7,412 nt of DNA from Cyanobacteria bacterium T3Sed10_376R1m (GCA_003566215.1 PXEJ01000115.1:1-7412), one strand, 5' to 3'. Counted from the first letter of the stretch, positions 1 through 5,596 are shown. Translations and numbers: made by a program. The notes: generated by a model from the sequence alone, not told the origin.

Positions 1-785
1 ACTTTAGCCATCCTAACAGCTTCAATGATAGCACTACGAAAACCTTGTTTTTCTAATTGGGCAACCCCTGCAATGGTTGTTCCCCCCGGACTGGTGACTT
101 GATCTTTGAGTACAGCAGGATGTAACTGCTTCTGTTTAATTAACTCTGCGGTACCTAACACCGTCTGTAGTGCCAGTTGAGATGCGATCGCACGGGGAAG
201 ACCAACAGCCACCCCACCATCGGCCAAAGCCTCAATCATCATCGCCACAAAAGCAGGACCAGAACCAGATAAACCCGTTACCCCATCCATCATATACTCA
301 GGCACTTGAATTACCTCGCCAATACAATTAAGAATTGAGTTAGCCGTATTAAGATCATCCCCCGTAACCTTCTCATTAGGAGTCATAGCCGTCATCCCTG
401 CCCCCACCAAAGCAGGAGTATTCGGCATTACCCGAATCACCCCCGACACAGGAAAAATAGCTTCTAATTTATCTAAACAAACCCCAGCTAAAATAGAAAG
501 GACTAAGGAAGGAGAATCCTTTTGCTCTCCCCCAACCACATCTTCAGCAATCACTTCTAATATTTGTGGTTTAACAGCTAACAACAAAACTTCACAACCA
601 CTAAAAACCTGAACATTATTATTAGTCGTGTTCACCCCATAGGTTTCACTCCAAAATTGACAACGACTATCCCTCGGTTCACTAATAATAACTTGATTTG
701 CTTGATAAACTTCTTCTTGTAAAAGACGAGAAACAATAGCCTCCGCCATCACTCCACCGCCAATAACACCTAATTTTATAGACAC
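1..785 (-). CDS. proC: Pyrroline-5-carboxylate reductase, C-terminal end cut by window edge
   Basis: This enzyme reduces 1-pyrroline-5-carboxylate to L-proline with NAD(P)H, the last step of proline synthesis, in the cytosol. I translated the strand by hand. An N-terminal Rossmann motif GVIGGGVMA lies at residues 6-14, the dinucleotide-domain AVKPQ at 70-74, RVMPNTPA at about 118-125, and the C-terminal dimerisation and substrate region carries GLSGSGPAFV (171-180) and TSPGGTTIAG (231-240). These are the standard ProC signatures. The start is GTG at 785-783, because an in-frame stop lies four codons upstream and the Rossmann strand begins right after it. 261 complete codons are visible; the family is about 270 residues, so only a few C-terminal residues are missing. 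No clear Shine-Dalgarno is seen. It lies 57 bp downstream of sepF on the same strand, a pairing known in cyanobacteria and actinobacteria. Confidence 0.96.
   Translation of the reverse strand, partial: MSIKLGVIGGGVMAEAIVSRLLQEEVYQANQVIISEPRDSRCQFWSETYGVNTTNNNVQVFSGCEVLLLAVKPQILEVIAEDVVGGEQKDSPSLVLSILAGVCLDKLEAIFPVSGVIRVMPNTPALVGAGMTAMTPNEKVTGDDLNTANSILNCIGEVIQVPEYMMDGVTGLSGSGPAFVAMMIEALADGGVAVGLPRAIASQLALQTVLGTAELIKQKQLHPAVLKDQVTSPGGTTIAGVAQLEKQGFRSAIIEAVRMAK
184..191. repeat. HIP1 octamer GCGATCGC
   Basis: A full HIP1 palindrome inside proC, where it supplies part of the coding sequence for PRAIAS near residue 200. Confidence 0.85.
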
Positions 786-842
786 TTTTATTGATTAAAA
801 TACAACTAACTATATATAACTAACACCTAAACCAAACAAGTA

Positions 843-1532
843 TCACCCAACGGTTTGACTAGACAACTCCGGTAAAGGCATATCCCATAAAGAATCAGAA
901 AAACTACCAGATAAAGAACTTGTTGATTTATTTTTTTGTTCCTCATCATTGGATTCAAGACTAGAATCTCCTTCAGAATTAGTCAGAGAAACACCCCGAG
1001 GAGTAAAGATAAACACAGACTCAGCTACCCTATCATAATGACCGTCTAAGGCACAAACACCCCCAGTAACAAAATCTACCGCCCTTTGAGCTTCATAGGG
1101 TTCCATCAAACCCAAATTAAGTACAACAGATCTTTGTTGCTTTAAAATGTTAATAACTTGAGCCGCCTGTTTAAAAGTGTGGGGGGAAAATATTTCGATC
1201 TCATTCATGATCAGATTAACTCCTGGTAAACCAACAACATTATTAGGTAAACGATTTGATAGACTCATAGAATCCTTCTGGGATTCTGCTTTTCCTTGGA
1301 AGGAAGATGGACGACGACGACGGGATAAACGAGAAGAAGAAGAATAAGGTTCTGAAGATTTGTCTTTTTCCCCAGAAAAAGAGATAGAGTCATCAATAAT
1401 TTCTTCTTCCATATCGGAATTATCTACTACCATTTCTTCTTCTAATTCATTTTCATAGTAGTCATAGTCTTCGCCGGTGCGGTTAACCATGTCTTTTAAT
1501 CTACCTAAGCCGCTAAAAATATTTTTTTTCAC
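843..1532 (-). CDS. sepF: Cell division protein SepF (Cdv2-type)
   Basis: SepF is a cytosolic protein that binds FtsZ filaments and anchors the Z-ring to the membrane; cyanobacteria lack FtsA, so it is important there. The 229-residue product has three parts. An N-terminal segment of about 20 residues (NIFSGLGRLKDMV) could form a membrane-binding amphipathic helix. A long low-complexity linker follows, acidic at about 21-56 and then Ser/Arg rich with an RRRR run at 71-74. The SepF core spans about 113-184 (IFSPHTFKQAAQVI, VVLNLGLMEPYEAQRAVDFVTGG, VFIFTPRG). A further Ser-rich tail ends in WDMPLPEL at about 216-223. The start is GTG at 1532-1530; no ATG lies in frame between it and an upstream stop. 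It is probably co-transcribed with proC. The pipX/pipY genes often found just upstream of cyanobacterial sepF are absent here; a divergent kinase-like gene lies there instead. Confidence 0.95.
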   Translation of the reverse strand: MKKNIFSGLGRLKDMVNRTGEDYDYYENELEEEMVVDNSDMEEEIIDDSISFSGEKDKSSEPYSSSSRLSRRRRPSSFQGKAESQKDSMSLSNRLPNNVVGLPGVNLIMNEIEIFSPHTFKQAAQVINILKQQRSVVLNLGLMEPYEAQRAVDFVTGGVCALDGHYDRVAESVFIFTPRGVSLTNSEGDSSLESNDEEQKNKSTSSLSGSFSDSLWDMPLPELSSQTVG

Positions 1533-1693
1533 TGCTTTAATTTCTTGTACAACTTTTATATGATAGTATTTATTTTTGGAATTAAATAAAAACTTAATTT
1601 AAATTAAATCATAAAATTTGAACTAATTACTTTTTGTTTTCATCTTATTTTTTTACAATCTAATAGTTGTTTTAAATTACTCAGAATAACTAG

Positions 1694-1725
1694 GTCAAAT
1701 TTTGACAATCAATAATCGATAATTG
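1694..1725. promoter_or_regulatory. Two adjacent short palindromes, possible operator
   Basis: GTCAAA-T-TTTGAC at 1694-1706 is a perfect 6+1+6 palindrome. CAATAATCGATAATTG at 1710-1725 is palindromic except for one symmetric mismatched pair. They sit side by side in the middle of the divergent gap, where a regulator could act on either gene. Dyads this short are not rare in AT-rich DNA, so a binding-site role is only inferred. Confidence 0.25.
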
Positions 1726-1849
1726 TTGTTACCGTTCAGTTATATTAGTGTTATGTAAGTATAAATTTATTATTGATCTTAAATATCTGATAATCTCATC
1801 ATTTCATTGCATCTTTGAAATAAATAACTTTGTCAAAAGTATAAGATAT

Positions 1850-1874
1850 TACAGTGTTAGTTACTTATACTGTA
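1850..1874. promoter_or_regulatory. Inverted repeat around a -10-like box before the kinase-like gene
   Basis: TACAGT (1850-1855) and ACTGTA (1869-1874) form a perfect 6-bp inverted repeat with a 13-bp spacer. The right arm overlaps TATACT (1866-1871), a 5/6 match to the -10 consensus 31 bp before the start codon of the kinase-like gene. No good -35 box lies 16-18 bp upstream. The arrangement suits a repressor or autoregulatory site, but the evidence is only positional. Confidence 0.3.
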
Positions 1875-1901
1875 TGAAATACTTTATTTTTATATTGATT
1901 T

Positions 1902-2672
1902 ATGAACGAAAATGATTTTTTAACCCGTGAACTTGAAAAATTAAAGATTGCCTATAACAATGCAACTATTTATGGACGTTTTCAAGGGGGATTTTTAGGT
2001 CGTATTGCCCACGAAATTAGGTCCCCCCTCGGTAGTTTGATGGGATTACATCAGTTGATTATTAATGATTTGTGCGAAAGTCCTGAGGAAGAAAGGGAGT
2101 TTATTGAAGATGCCTATGATTATGCTAAAAAGTTAATGGCAATAATTGACCATTTGATTAATATTTCTAAGTTGGAGGGAGGCAAAATTGAGGTTGAGTT
2201 ATCCTCTTTTAATCTCTATCAATTTTTACTTTCTATTCAAGAAACTATGACTTTACAGGCTAATAATCGCAATGTTAAGTTGACGGTGGTTGTTGATGAT
2301 ACAGATTTACTAATAGTTGCCGATCGCCTTAAATTGTTTCAAAGTATTTGTTATTTATTAGAAGTGGGAATCGAATTATCAGAGTTGGGTGGGATAAAAA
2401 TTAATGGAGAGTTAGGTTCAAATTCAACACAAGTTTTTATTAACCTTAATTTACCTATAAATAGTTCCCAAATAAACGACCCTGTTACTCTCAATAACAT
2501 TGATTTTGAAAAAGAAACTCCCATGGATAAATTACCAGACTTATCCGTAGGAGCAAAAGTCACCCTTGCCCATCAAATGGTCACATTAATGGGAGGACAA
2601 TTAAAGATAGCAGAAACTACAACCAAATCTACAACTTTGCAGTTATGCCTTCCAACTCCTTCCATGAAGTGA
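1902..2672 (+). CDS. Small soluble histidine-kinase-like protein with degenerate ATPase domain
   Basis: The 256-residue protein has no membrane segment and no recognisable sensor domain. A short N-terminal helix leads into a HisKA (DHp) dimerisation domain with the H-box FLGRIAHEIRSPLGSLMGL and the phosphorylatable His at residue 37. The second DHp helix (about 66-92) ends in HLINISKLEGGKI, typical of HisKA proteins. The C-terminal part resembles an HATPase_c domain: ADRLKLFQSICYLLEVGIELSELGGIKI (140-167) aligns with the usual DxxRLxQVLxNLLxNAIKF region, and SVGAKVTLAHQMVTLMGGQLKI (215-236) with the region after G2. However, both N-box asparagines are replaced (YLLEVGI), no DxGxG motif is found, and the glycine-rich lid is missing. 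Autophosphorylation therefore looks unlikely; a phosphotransfer or scaffold role is inferred. The gene is divergent from sepF and its end overlaps the convergent GNAT gene by 44 bp. No response regulator is adjacent. Confidence 0.85.
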   Translation: MNENDFLTRELEKLKIAYNNATIYGRFQGGFLGRIAHEIRSPLGSLMGLHQLIINDLCESPEEEREFIEDAYDYAKKLMAIIDHLINISKLEGGKIEVELSSFNLYQFLLSIQETMTLQANNRNVKLTVVVDDTDLLIVADRLKLFQSICYLLEVGIELSELGGIKINGELGSNSTQVFINLNLPINSSQINDPVTLNNIDFEKETPMDKLPDLSVGAKVTLAHQMVTLMGGQLKIAETTTKSTTLQLCLPTPSMK

Positions 2673-3105
2673 GAGATTCTTGACTATTGGGATAGGTGTT
2701 ATGTAAAACCATTGTGGTAGTTTGGTTTTCGATAAAACCAATTCTTTTATAAAAATTTTGTTGGTGGGTAGTGGTGAGATAAATTCTTTCCACTCGATTT
2801 AGTAAAGGATGACTGATGATAGTTTCTACTAATTTACGTCCCAATCCATAGCCTTGATAGGTTGAATCAATAACCACATCCCAAATACTAGCACGATAAA
2901 TTCCATCAGAAGTAGCCCTAGCACTACCGATTAATTTTTTATTATCCCACACAGACACCACTGGATTACTATGGGCGATCGCAATTTCCACATCTTCTAA
3001 ACAACGAGATTGCGCCCAAAAGGCGGTTTTTTGATACAGTGCCAATAACTGCGGTAAATCAATTCTTTCTTTATCCGTACAAAACTCGATATGACTAAAG
3101 TTCAT
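2629..3105 (-). CDS. GNAT-family N-acetyltransferase, NSI/Ycf52-like
   Basis: The protein should transfer an acetyl group from acetyl-CoA to an amine; the substrate cannot be read from the sequence. The 158-residue product shows GNAT motif A as WDVVIDSTYQGYGLG (75-89) with the acetyl-CoA pyrophosphate loop QGYGLG (84-89), then motif B as FYKRIGF (118-124). The stretch SARATSDGIYRASIWDVV closely resembles plastid NSI (described as lysine or serotonin/melatonin-pathway acetyltransferase) and algal Ycf52 proteins. I chose ATG 3105-3103. A longer frame from ATG 3171 would add 22 hydrophobic residues (MYLINFFLFS...) not expected in this family; a G-rich stretch, GGGGGAA, lies shortly before the chosen start. 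A 22-residue tail follows the fold, and its last 14 codons overlap the convergent kinase-like gene. It is transcribed away from the asparaginase gene across a 416-bp gap. Confidence 0.85.
   Translation of the reverse strand: MNFSHIEFCTDKERIDLPQLLALYQKTAFWAQSRCLEDVEIAIAHSNPVVSVWDNKKLIGSARATSDGIYRASIWDVVIDSTYQGYGLGRKLVETIISHPLLNRVERIYLTTTHQQNFYKRIGFIENQTTTMVLHNTYPNSQESLTSWKELEGITAKL
2975..2982. repeat. HIP1 octamer GCGATCGC
   Basis: A full HIP1 palindrome, the short repeat heavily over-represented in many cyanobacterial genomes. It lies inside the GNAT gene. It serves here as a taxonomic marker. Confidence 0.85.
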
Positions 3106-3170
3106 CTTCAAGAATTCCCCCACGATGAGATTAAAAGTTATGGAAAAAAGGAAAAAGTTAATGAGATACA

Positions 3171-3196
3171 TTAAAGTAAGTTTTTGTGTACTTTAA
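3171..3196. promoter_or_regulatory. Inverted repeat upstream of the GNAT gene
   Basis: TTAAAGTA (3171-3178) and TACTTTAA (3189-3196) form a perfect 8-bp inverted repeat with a 10-bp spacer, 66 bp upstream of the chosen GNAT start. It could be an operator or a leader hairpin. It covers the ATG at 3171, the alternative long start, and favours this DNA being regulatory rather than coding. Confidence 0.35.
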
Positions 3197-3253
3197 AAGC
3201 TATCAAGAAATTAATCTATATCTTAAAACCTTTTTTTATTTTGATACATAGAT

Positions 3254-3285
3254 AATTTTAAAAATATACTATGTCTTTTAAAATT
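3254..3285. repeat. A/T-only 10-bp inverted repeat
   Basis: AATTTTAAAA (3254-3263) and TTTTAAAATT (3276-3285) are perfect inverse copies separated by 12 bp. Each arm holds the palindrome TTTTAAAA, so they also match as direct repeats. On the minus strand the sequence after it is A-rich rather than T-rich, so it is not a standard intrinsic terminator for the upstream asparaginase gene. Confidence 0.35.
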
Positions 3286-3369
3286 TGCCACAACACAAAT
3301 TATCAGAAACCATAATTATTTTGAAACAATATTTTTTAGTAAAAGCTCAAATAATTAGTATCCATAATA

Positions 3370-3513
3370 TTAACAAAAATTATTTACTTTTTGATCACTT
3401 TTTAGCACTATATCCTTAAACGATGACAATTGTTTCTTAGGAGAAAATGCTCTTTCCATCAATAATATCGAAGGAAATTGAGAAGAAATAATATCGTTAA
3501 GAAAAACCCACAT
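3370..3513 (-). CDS. Possible small ORF of 47 residues, function unknown
   Basis: An ATG at 3513-3511 opens a 47-codon frame ending in TAA at 3372-3370. The start lies 8 bp after the asparaginase stop codon on the same strand, a spacing that would allow translational coupling. The predicted peptide begins MWVFLNDIISSQF, has a mixed hydrophobic and Lys/Ser-rich make-up, and ends in VNNFC. I recognise no motif, and no Shine-Dalgarno is visible. The surrounding DNA is AT-rich and a frame of this length can arise by chance; only its position argues for it. It may instead be a decayed 3' remnant or plain untranslated sequence. Confidence 0.3.
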   Translation of the reverse strand: MWVFLNDIISSQFPSILLMERAFSPKKQLSSFKDIVLKSDQKVNNFC

Positions 3514-3521
3514 CAATTTAC

Positions 3522-4475
3522 CTAAACAAAAGTACACTCTCCACCAACCTCTAAACGGCGATACTCATCAATTCTCAAAAACTTATCTCCTAACTTTTCA
3601 GCAACGGTGGGAGTAATCCAACCCATTTGTTTTAATACCTGAATAGCGCAAGCATACTTAGCCCGTCTAGCCCCATCTAAAACTTTAATAGCTAATCCCA
3701 TATCCTGACTAATATTACCTACACATTGCACCCCTTCGGCACCAGATTTGCTAACTAATGCACCTTCAGTTAAAACCATTAACTCAGTGTCAAAAGCACC
3801 CTCTCCAGCTATCATTTCAGGATTACGAGTCATAGCTCGGAGGATTCTTTCTAAATCAATATTACTTCCACAAGCTAATTTAGCGTATAAAGTAGCCATT
3901 TGGGATAAAGGCAAGGCATAGGTAGGCACACCACAATCATCCCGGGCAGCCATTAACTCATCAGAGGGCATTGATAAAAGTTCAGATATTTTTTTAAGGA
4001 TAAGCCCTTGAACAGGGTTAGAACGATGGAAATAATTATCTAAACTCCAGTTTCTTTGTTGACAAGCGGCTAACATTCCAGCGTGTTTTCCTGAGCAATT
4101 GTGTTGTAAGGCACTATCTTTTCCTTCGGGAATAGGACATCTTAACCCATTAGGATCTATATCCGCTTTCCATAGTATGTTGAATACTTGTCTAGCTTGT
4201 TCAATCGTCCCTTGATGGGAGGCACACATAATTGCTAAATCTTTATCATTTAGATCAAATCTTTCTAATACTCCTGTGCTGGATACCGCTAGTGCTTGAA
4301 AGGGTTTGAGGGCGGAACGAGTAAAAGCAACGGTTTCTGGATTCCCTGCCGCACAAAGGGTTCGTCCTTTATCATCGGCGACGGTAACTTCTACTTGATG
4401 AATCGATTCAACAATTCCCTCTCGTAGAAGATGTACTTCTAATCGGGGGTAAGGGCTACGTTTTAATCTGGACAT
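3522..4475 (-). CDS. Asparaginase, Rhizobium etli ReAV-like (Asparaginase_II family)
   Basis: The enzyme hydrolyses L-asparagine to aspartate and ammonia. At 317 residues it matches the Asparaginase_II family (PF06089), which has a serine-hydrolase-like fold and is unrelated to the E. coli AnsA/AnsB or the Ntn-type plant enzymes. The signatures are TRSALKPFQ (52-60) with the SxxK pair Ser54/Lys57, CASHQG (84-89) with Ser86, HNCSGKH (125-131), DDCG (179-182), and SKSGAEG (242-248). By comparison with the R. etli enzyme ReAV, Cys127, Lys130 and Cys181 should form the zinc site and Lys243 the distal lysine. The gene starts 28 bp after the CGLD27-family gene and probably belongs to the same transcript as rsfS. 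No signal peptide is present, so it acts in the cytosol. Substrate preference is inferred from the family. Confidence 0.92.
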   Translation of the reverse strand: MSRLKRSPYPRLEVHLLREGIVESIHQVEVTVADDKGRTLCAAGNPETVAFTRSALKPFQALAVSSTGVLERFDLNDKDLAIMCASHQGTIEQARQVFNILWKADIDPNGLRCPIPEGKDSALQHNCSGKHAGMLAACQQRNWSLDNYFHRSNPVQGLILKKISELLSMPSDELMAARDDCGVPTYALPLSQMATLYAKLACGSNIDLERILRAMTRNPEMIAGEGAFDTELMVLTEGALVSKSGAEGVQCVGNISQDMGLAIKVLDGARRAKYACAIQVLKQMGWITPTVAEKLGDKFLRIDEYRRLEVGGECTFV

Positions 4476-4503
4476 ATATTATATTTTTCGATGGTATTAG
4501 TTT

Positions 4504-4989
4504 TTATAACAATATGAATGAGAAGATACCACTAACCATTATGCCGATTAGTAGGAAACTACTTTTTTTCAATCTTTTTAAAACTGGCTCTACTTGGTAG
4601 TTAAAAATCAATTTATCTCTATTGTAAATTTCGAGGGGTTTTTCCCATACTTGACCATCATACCAGCTTGATTCTTCATAAACTATTTTAGTTTTTTTGA
4701 GGCGATCGCCAATATATTGCCATCCTAAGTATAATCGTACTATCACAAAAGCAACAAATAAATTAGAACCCAAAGCACTAGCTAACAAGAAAGCAACTAT
4801 TTGTTCTTGGGGAGGAAAACTTGCACTAGATATAGGAGCAGTAAGTAATAAACTCAGACTCCACACTCCTATTAATTTACTAATAAATTTTGATTTGGGT
4901 AGTGTAACCCACTGAAAAAACCATGATTTAGTTAATTCTTGATATTCGTTAACAGGTTGTTGTTCAACGGGTACAGGACAAAATGACAT
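4504..4989 (-). CDS. CGLD27-family (DUF1230) membrane protein
   Basis: This 161-residue membrane protein belongs to the CGLD27 family (PF06799), conserved in cyanobacteria and plastid-bearing eukaryotes. The plant and algal members have been linked to iron deficiency and oxidative stress; the molecular function is unknown. The family signatures are CPVPVEQQPVNEYQEL (4-19) and RLYLGWQYIGDRLK (85-98) followed by YEESSWYDGQVWEKP (104-118). Hydrophobic segments at about 38-56, 63-85 and 144-161 suggest two or three membrane spans, with the conserved loop between the second and third. The start is ATG 4989-4987, directly before the conserved MSFCPVP. A longer frame from ATG 5073 would add 28 residues and overlap rsfS by 35 bp, which I consider less likely. 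It sits 49 bp after rsfS and 28 bp before the asparaginase gene. Confidence 0.9.
   Translation of the reverse strand: MSFCPVPVEQQPVNEYQELTKSWFFQWVTLPKSKFISKLIGVWSLSLLLTAPISSASFPPQEQIVAFLLASALGSNLFVAFVIVRLYLGWQYIGDRLKKTKIVYEESSWYDGQVWEKPLEIYNRDKLIFNYQVEPVLKRLKKSSFLLIGIMVSGIFSFILL
4702..4709. repeat. HIP1 octamer GCGATCGC
   Basis: A full HIP1 palindrome inside the CGLD27-family gene, at the codons for the GDRL part of the family signature. Confidence 0.85.
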
Positions 4990-5038
4990 AGTTAAATGGA
5001 TAATGGCTGTTTGATAATAAATTAAAGATAAATTTACC

Positions 5039-5470
5039 TTAAGTATTAGAAATGTTAGAGGGGGTAAAATCAACTCTTTCGGCTCTGCCCCAAAATGCTT
5101 CTAAACCATAAAAGTCACGGGCTTCGGGTAAAAATATATGGGCAATAACGTCCCCATAATCGTGTAATATCCAGTTACCTTCGTTTTTGCCTTCTACCCG
5201 AACTGGTTCAATGTTCATTTTGTCCATTACTTTTCCTTCTATGGAGAGGGAAATAGCCCTTAATTGAGGGATAGAAAAACCTGTAATTATGACAAAATAA
5301 TCTGCCAAGTATGACAATTCGGTTACTTTTAGAATTGAGATGTTTACCCCTTTACGGTCATCTGCTGCTTCAGCAATTAACAAAGCTAATTTTTCGCTGT
5401 CAAAGGAGGGTTTTTGTTGATCTGCTTCAAGAACATTTTGATGGTCTATTTGTATGTCGGATTTAGTCAT
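5039..5470 (-). CDS. rsfS: Ribosomal silencing factor RsfS (Iojap family)
   Basis: RsfS binds ribosomal protein uL14 on the large subunit and blocks joining with the small subunit, reducing translation when nutrients are short. The 143-residue product carries the whole family core from about residue 27: ADYFVIITGFS (56-66), VEGKNEGNWILHDYGDVIAHIF (92-113), and FYGLEAFWGRA (120-130). An N-terminal extension of about 25 polar residues precedes the core. The length is close to the usual range of 105-150 residues. It is first in a same-strand group with the CGLD27-family and asparaginase genes and is divergent from moxR. A -10-like TATAAT lies on its strand 28 bp upstream of the ATG. Confidence 0.95.
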   Translation of the reverse strand: MTKSDIQIDHQNVLEADQQKPSFDSEKLALLIAEAADDRKGVNISILKVTELSYLADYFVIITGFSIPQLRAISLSIEGKVMDKMNIEPVRVEGKNEGNWILHDYGDVIAHIFLPEARDFYGLEAFWGRAERVDFTPSNISNT

Positions 5471-5497
5471 TCAAATTCAGTTATTCTCTTTTTTATT

Positions 5498-5503
5498 ATT
5501 ATA
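5498..5503 (-). promoter_or_regulatory. Candidate -10 box for rsfS
   Basis: The minus strand reads TATAAT at 5503-5498, a perfect -10 hexamer 27 bp upstream of the rsfS ATG. No good -35 match is found 16-18 bp further upstream, so the call rests on the -10 box and position only. Confidence 0.4.
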
Positions 5504-5568
5504 ACTGTGGTTTGTTGAAAAGGAGTTCCTCGTTGGGGTTTCTCAAGCCTTGGTATGGGTAATTCTTT

Positions 5569-5596
5569 TCGACATCTTTTAAACCATTGCTATAAT
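5569..5596 (+). promoter_or_regulatory. Sigma-70-type promoter for moxR
   Basis: TCGACA (5569-5574) matches the -35 consensus TTGACA at 5 of 6 positions, and TATAAT (5591-5596) is a perfect -10 box. The spacer is 16 bp. Transcription would begin near 5603, giving a leader of about 24 nt before the moxR ATG. This is the best promoter in the window. Confidence 0.6.

Larger units (their letters stand above)
1533..1901. other. Divergent intergenic region between sepF and the kinase-like gene
   Basis: This 369-bp stretch is strongly AT-rich and has no open frame that looks coding. It must hold the promoters of both divergent genes. I see a 13-bp palindrome (1694-1706), an imperfect 16-bp palindrome (1710-1725), and an inverted repeat around a -10-like box close to the kinase-like gene (1850-1874). 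No tRNA-like or terminator-like structure was recognised. Confidence 0.6.
3106..3521. other. AT-rich gap between the asparaginase and GNAT genes
   Basis: This 416-bp stretch separates two genes on the minus strand. It contains a possible 47-residue ORF directly after the asparaginase gene (3370-3513), a 10-bp A/T-only inverted repeat (3254-3285), an 8-bp inverted repeat (3171-3196), and presumably the GNAT promoter. A 10-bp direct repeat AATAATATCG occurs at 3461-3470 and 3487-3496. No tRNA, insertion sequence or clear intrinsic terminator was recognised. Confidence 0.55.

Noticed and set aside
1702..1746. TTGACA (1702-1707) with TATATT (1741-1746) as a kinase-like gene promoter
   Set aside because: The spacer is 33 bp, too long for a sigma-70 promoter.
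2351..2563. 70-residue minus-strand frame inside the kinase-like gene
   Set aside because: It is antisense to a gene with clear HisKA homology and shows no motif of its own.
3106..3171. Hydrophobic 22-residue N-terminal extension of the GNAT protein as a membrane anchor
   Set aside because: It comes from an upstream ATG within an inverted repeat; the family starts near the internal ATG at 3105 and is cytosolic.
3246..3274. ACATAG/CTATGT inverted repeat as an asparaginase terminator
   Set aside because: The stem is only 6 bp with a 17-nt loop and no T-tract.
3461..3496. AATAATATCG direct repeat (two copies 26 bp apart) as the start of an array
   Set aside because: Only two copies occur in AT-rich DNA, with no third copy or conserved spacer; it is not a CRISPR or iteron array.
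4697..4915. 72-residue plus-strand frame inside the CGLD27-family gene
   Set aside because: The opposite strand carries the conserved CGLD27 signature, so this is a shadow frame.
4990..5073. 28-residue N-terminal extension of the CGLD27-family protein
   Set aside because: The conserved family N-terminus begins at MSFCPVP, and the longer form would overlap rsfS.
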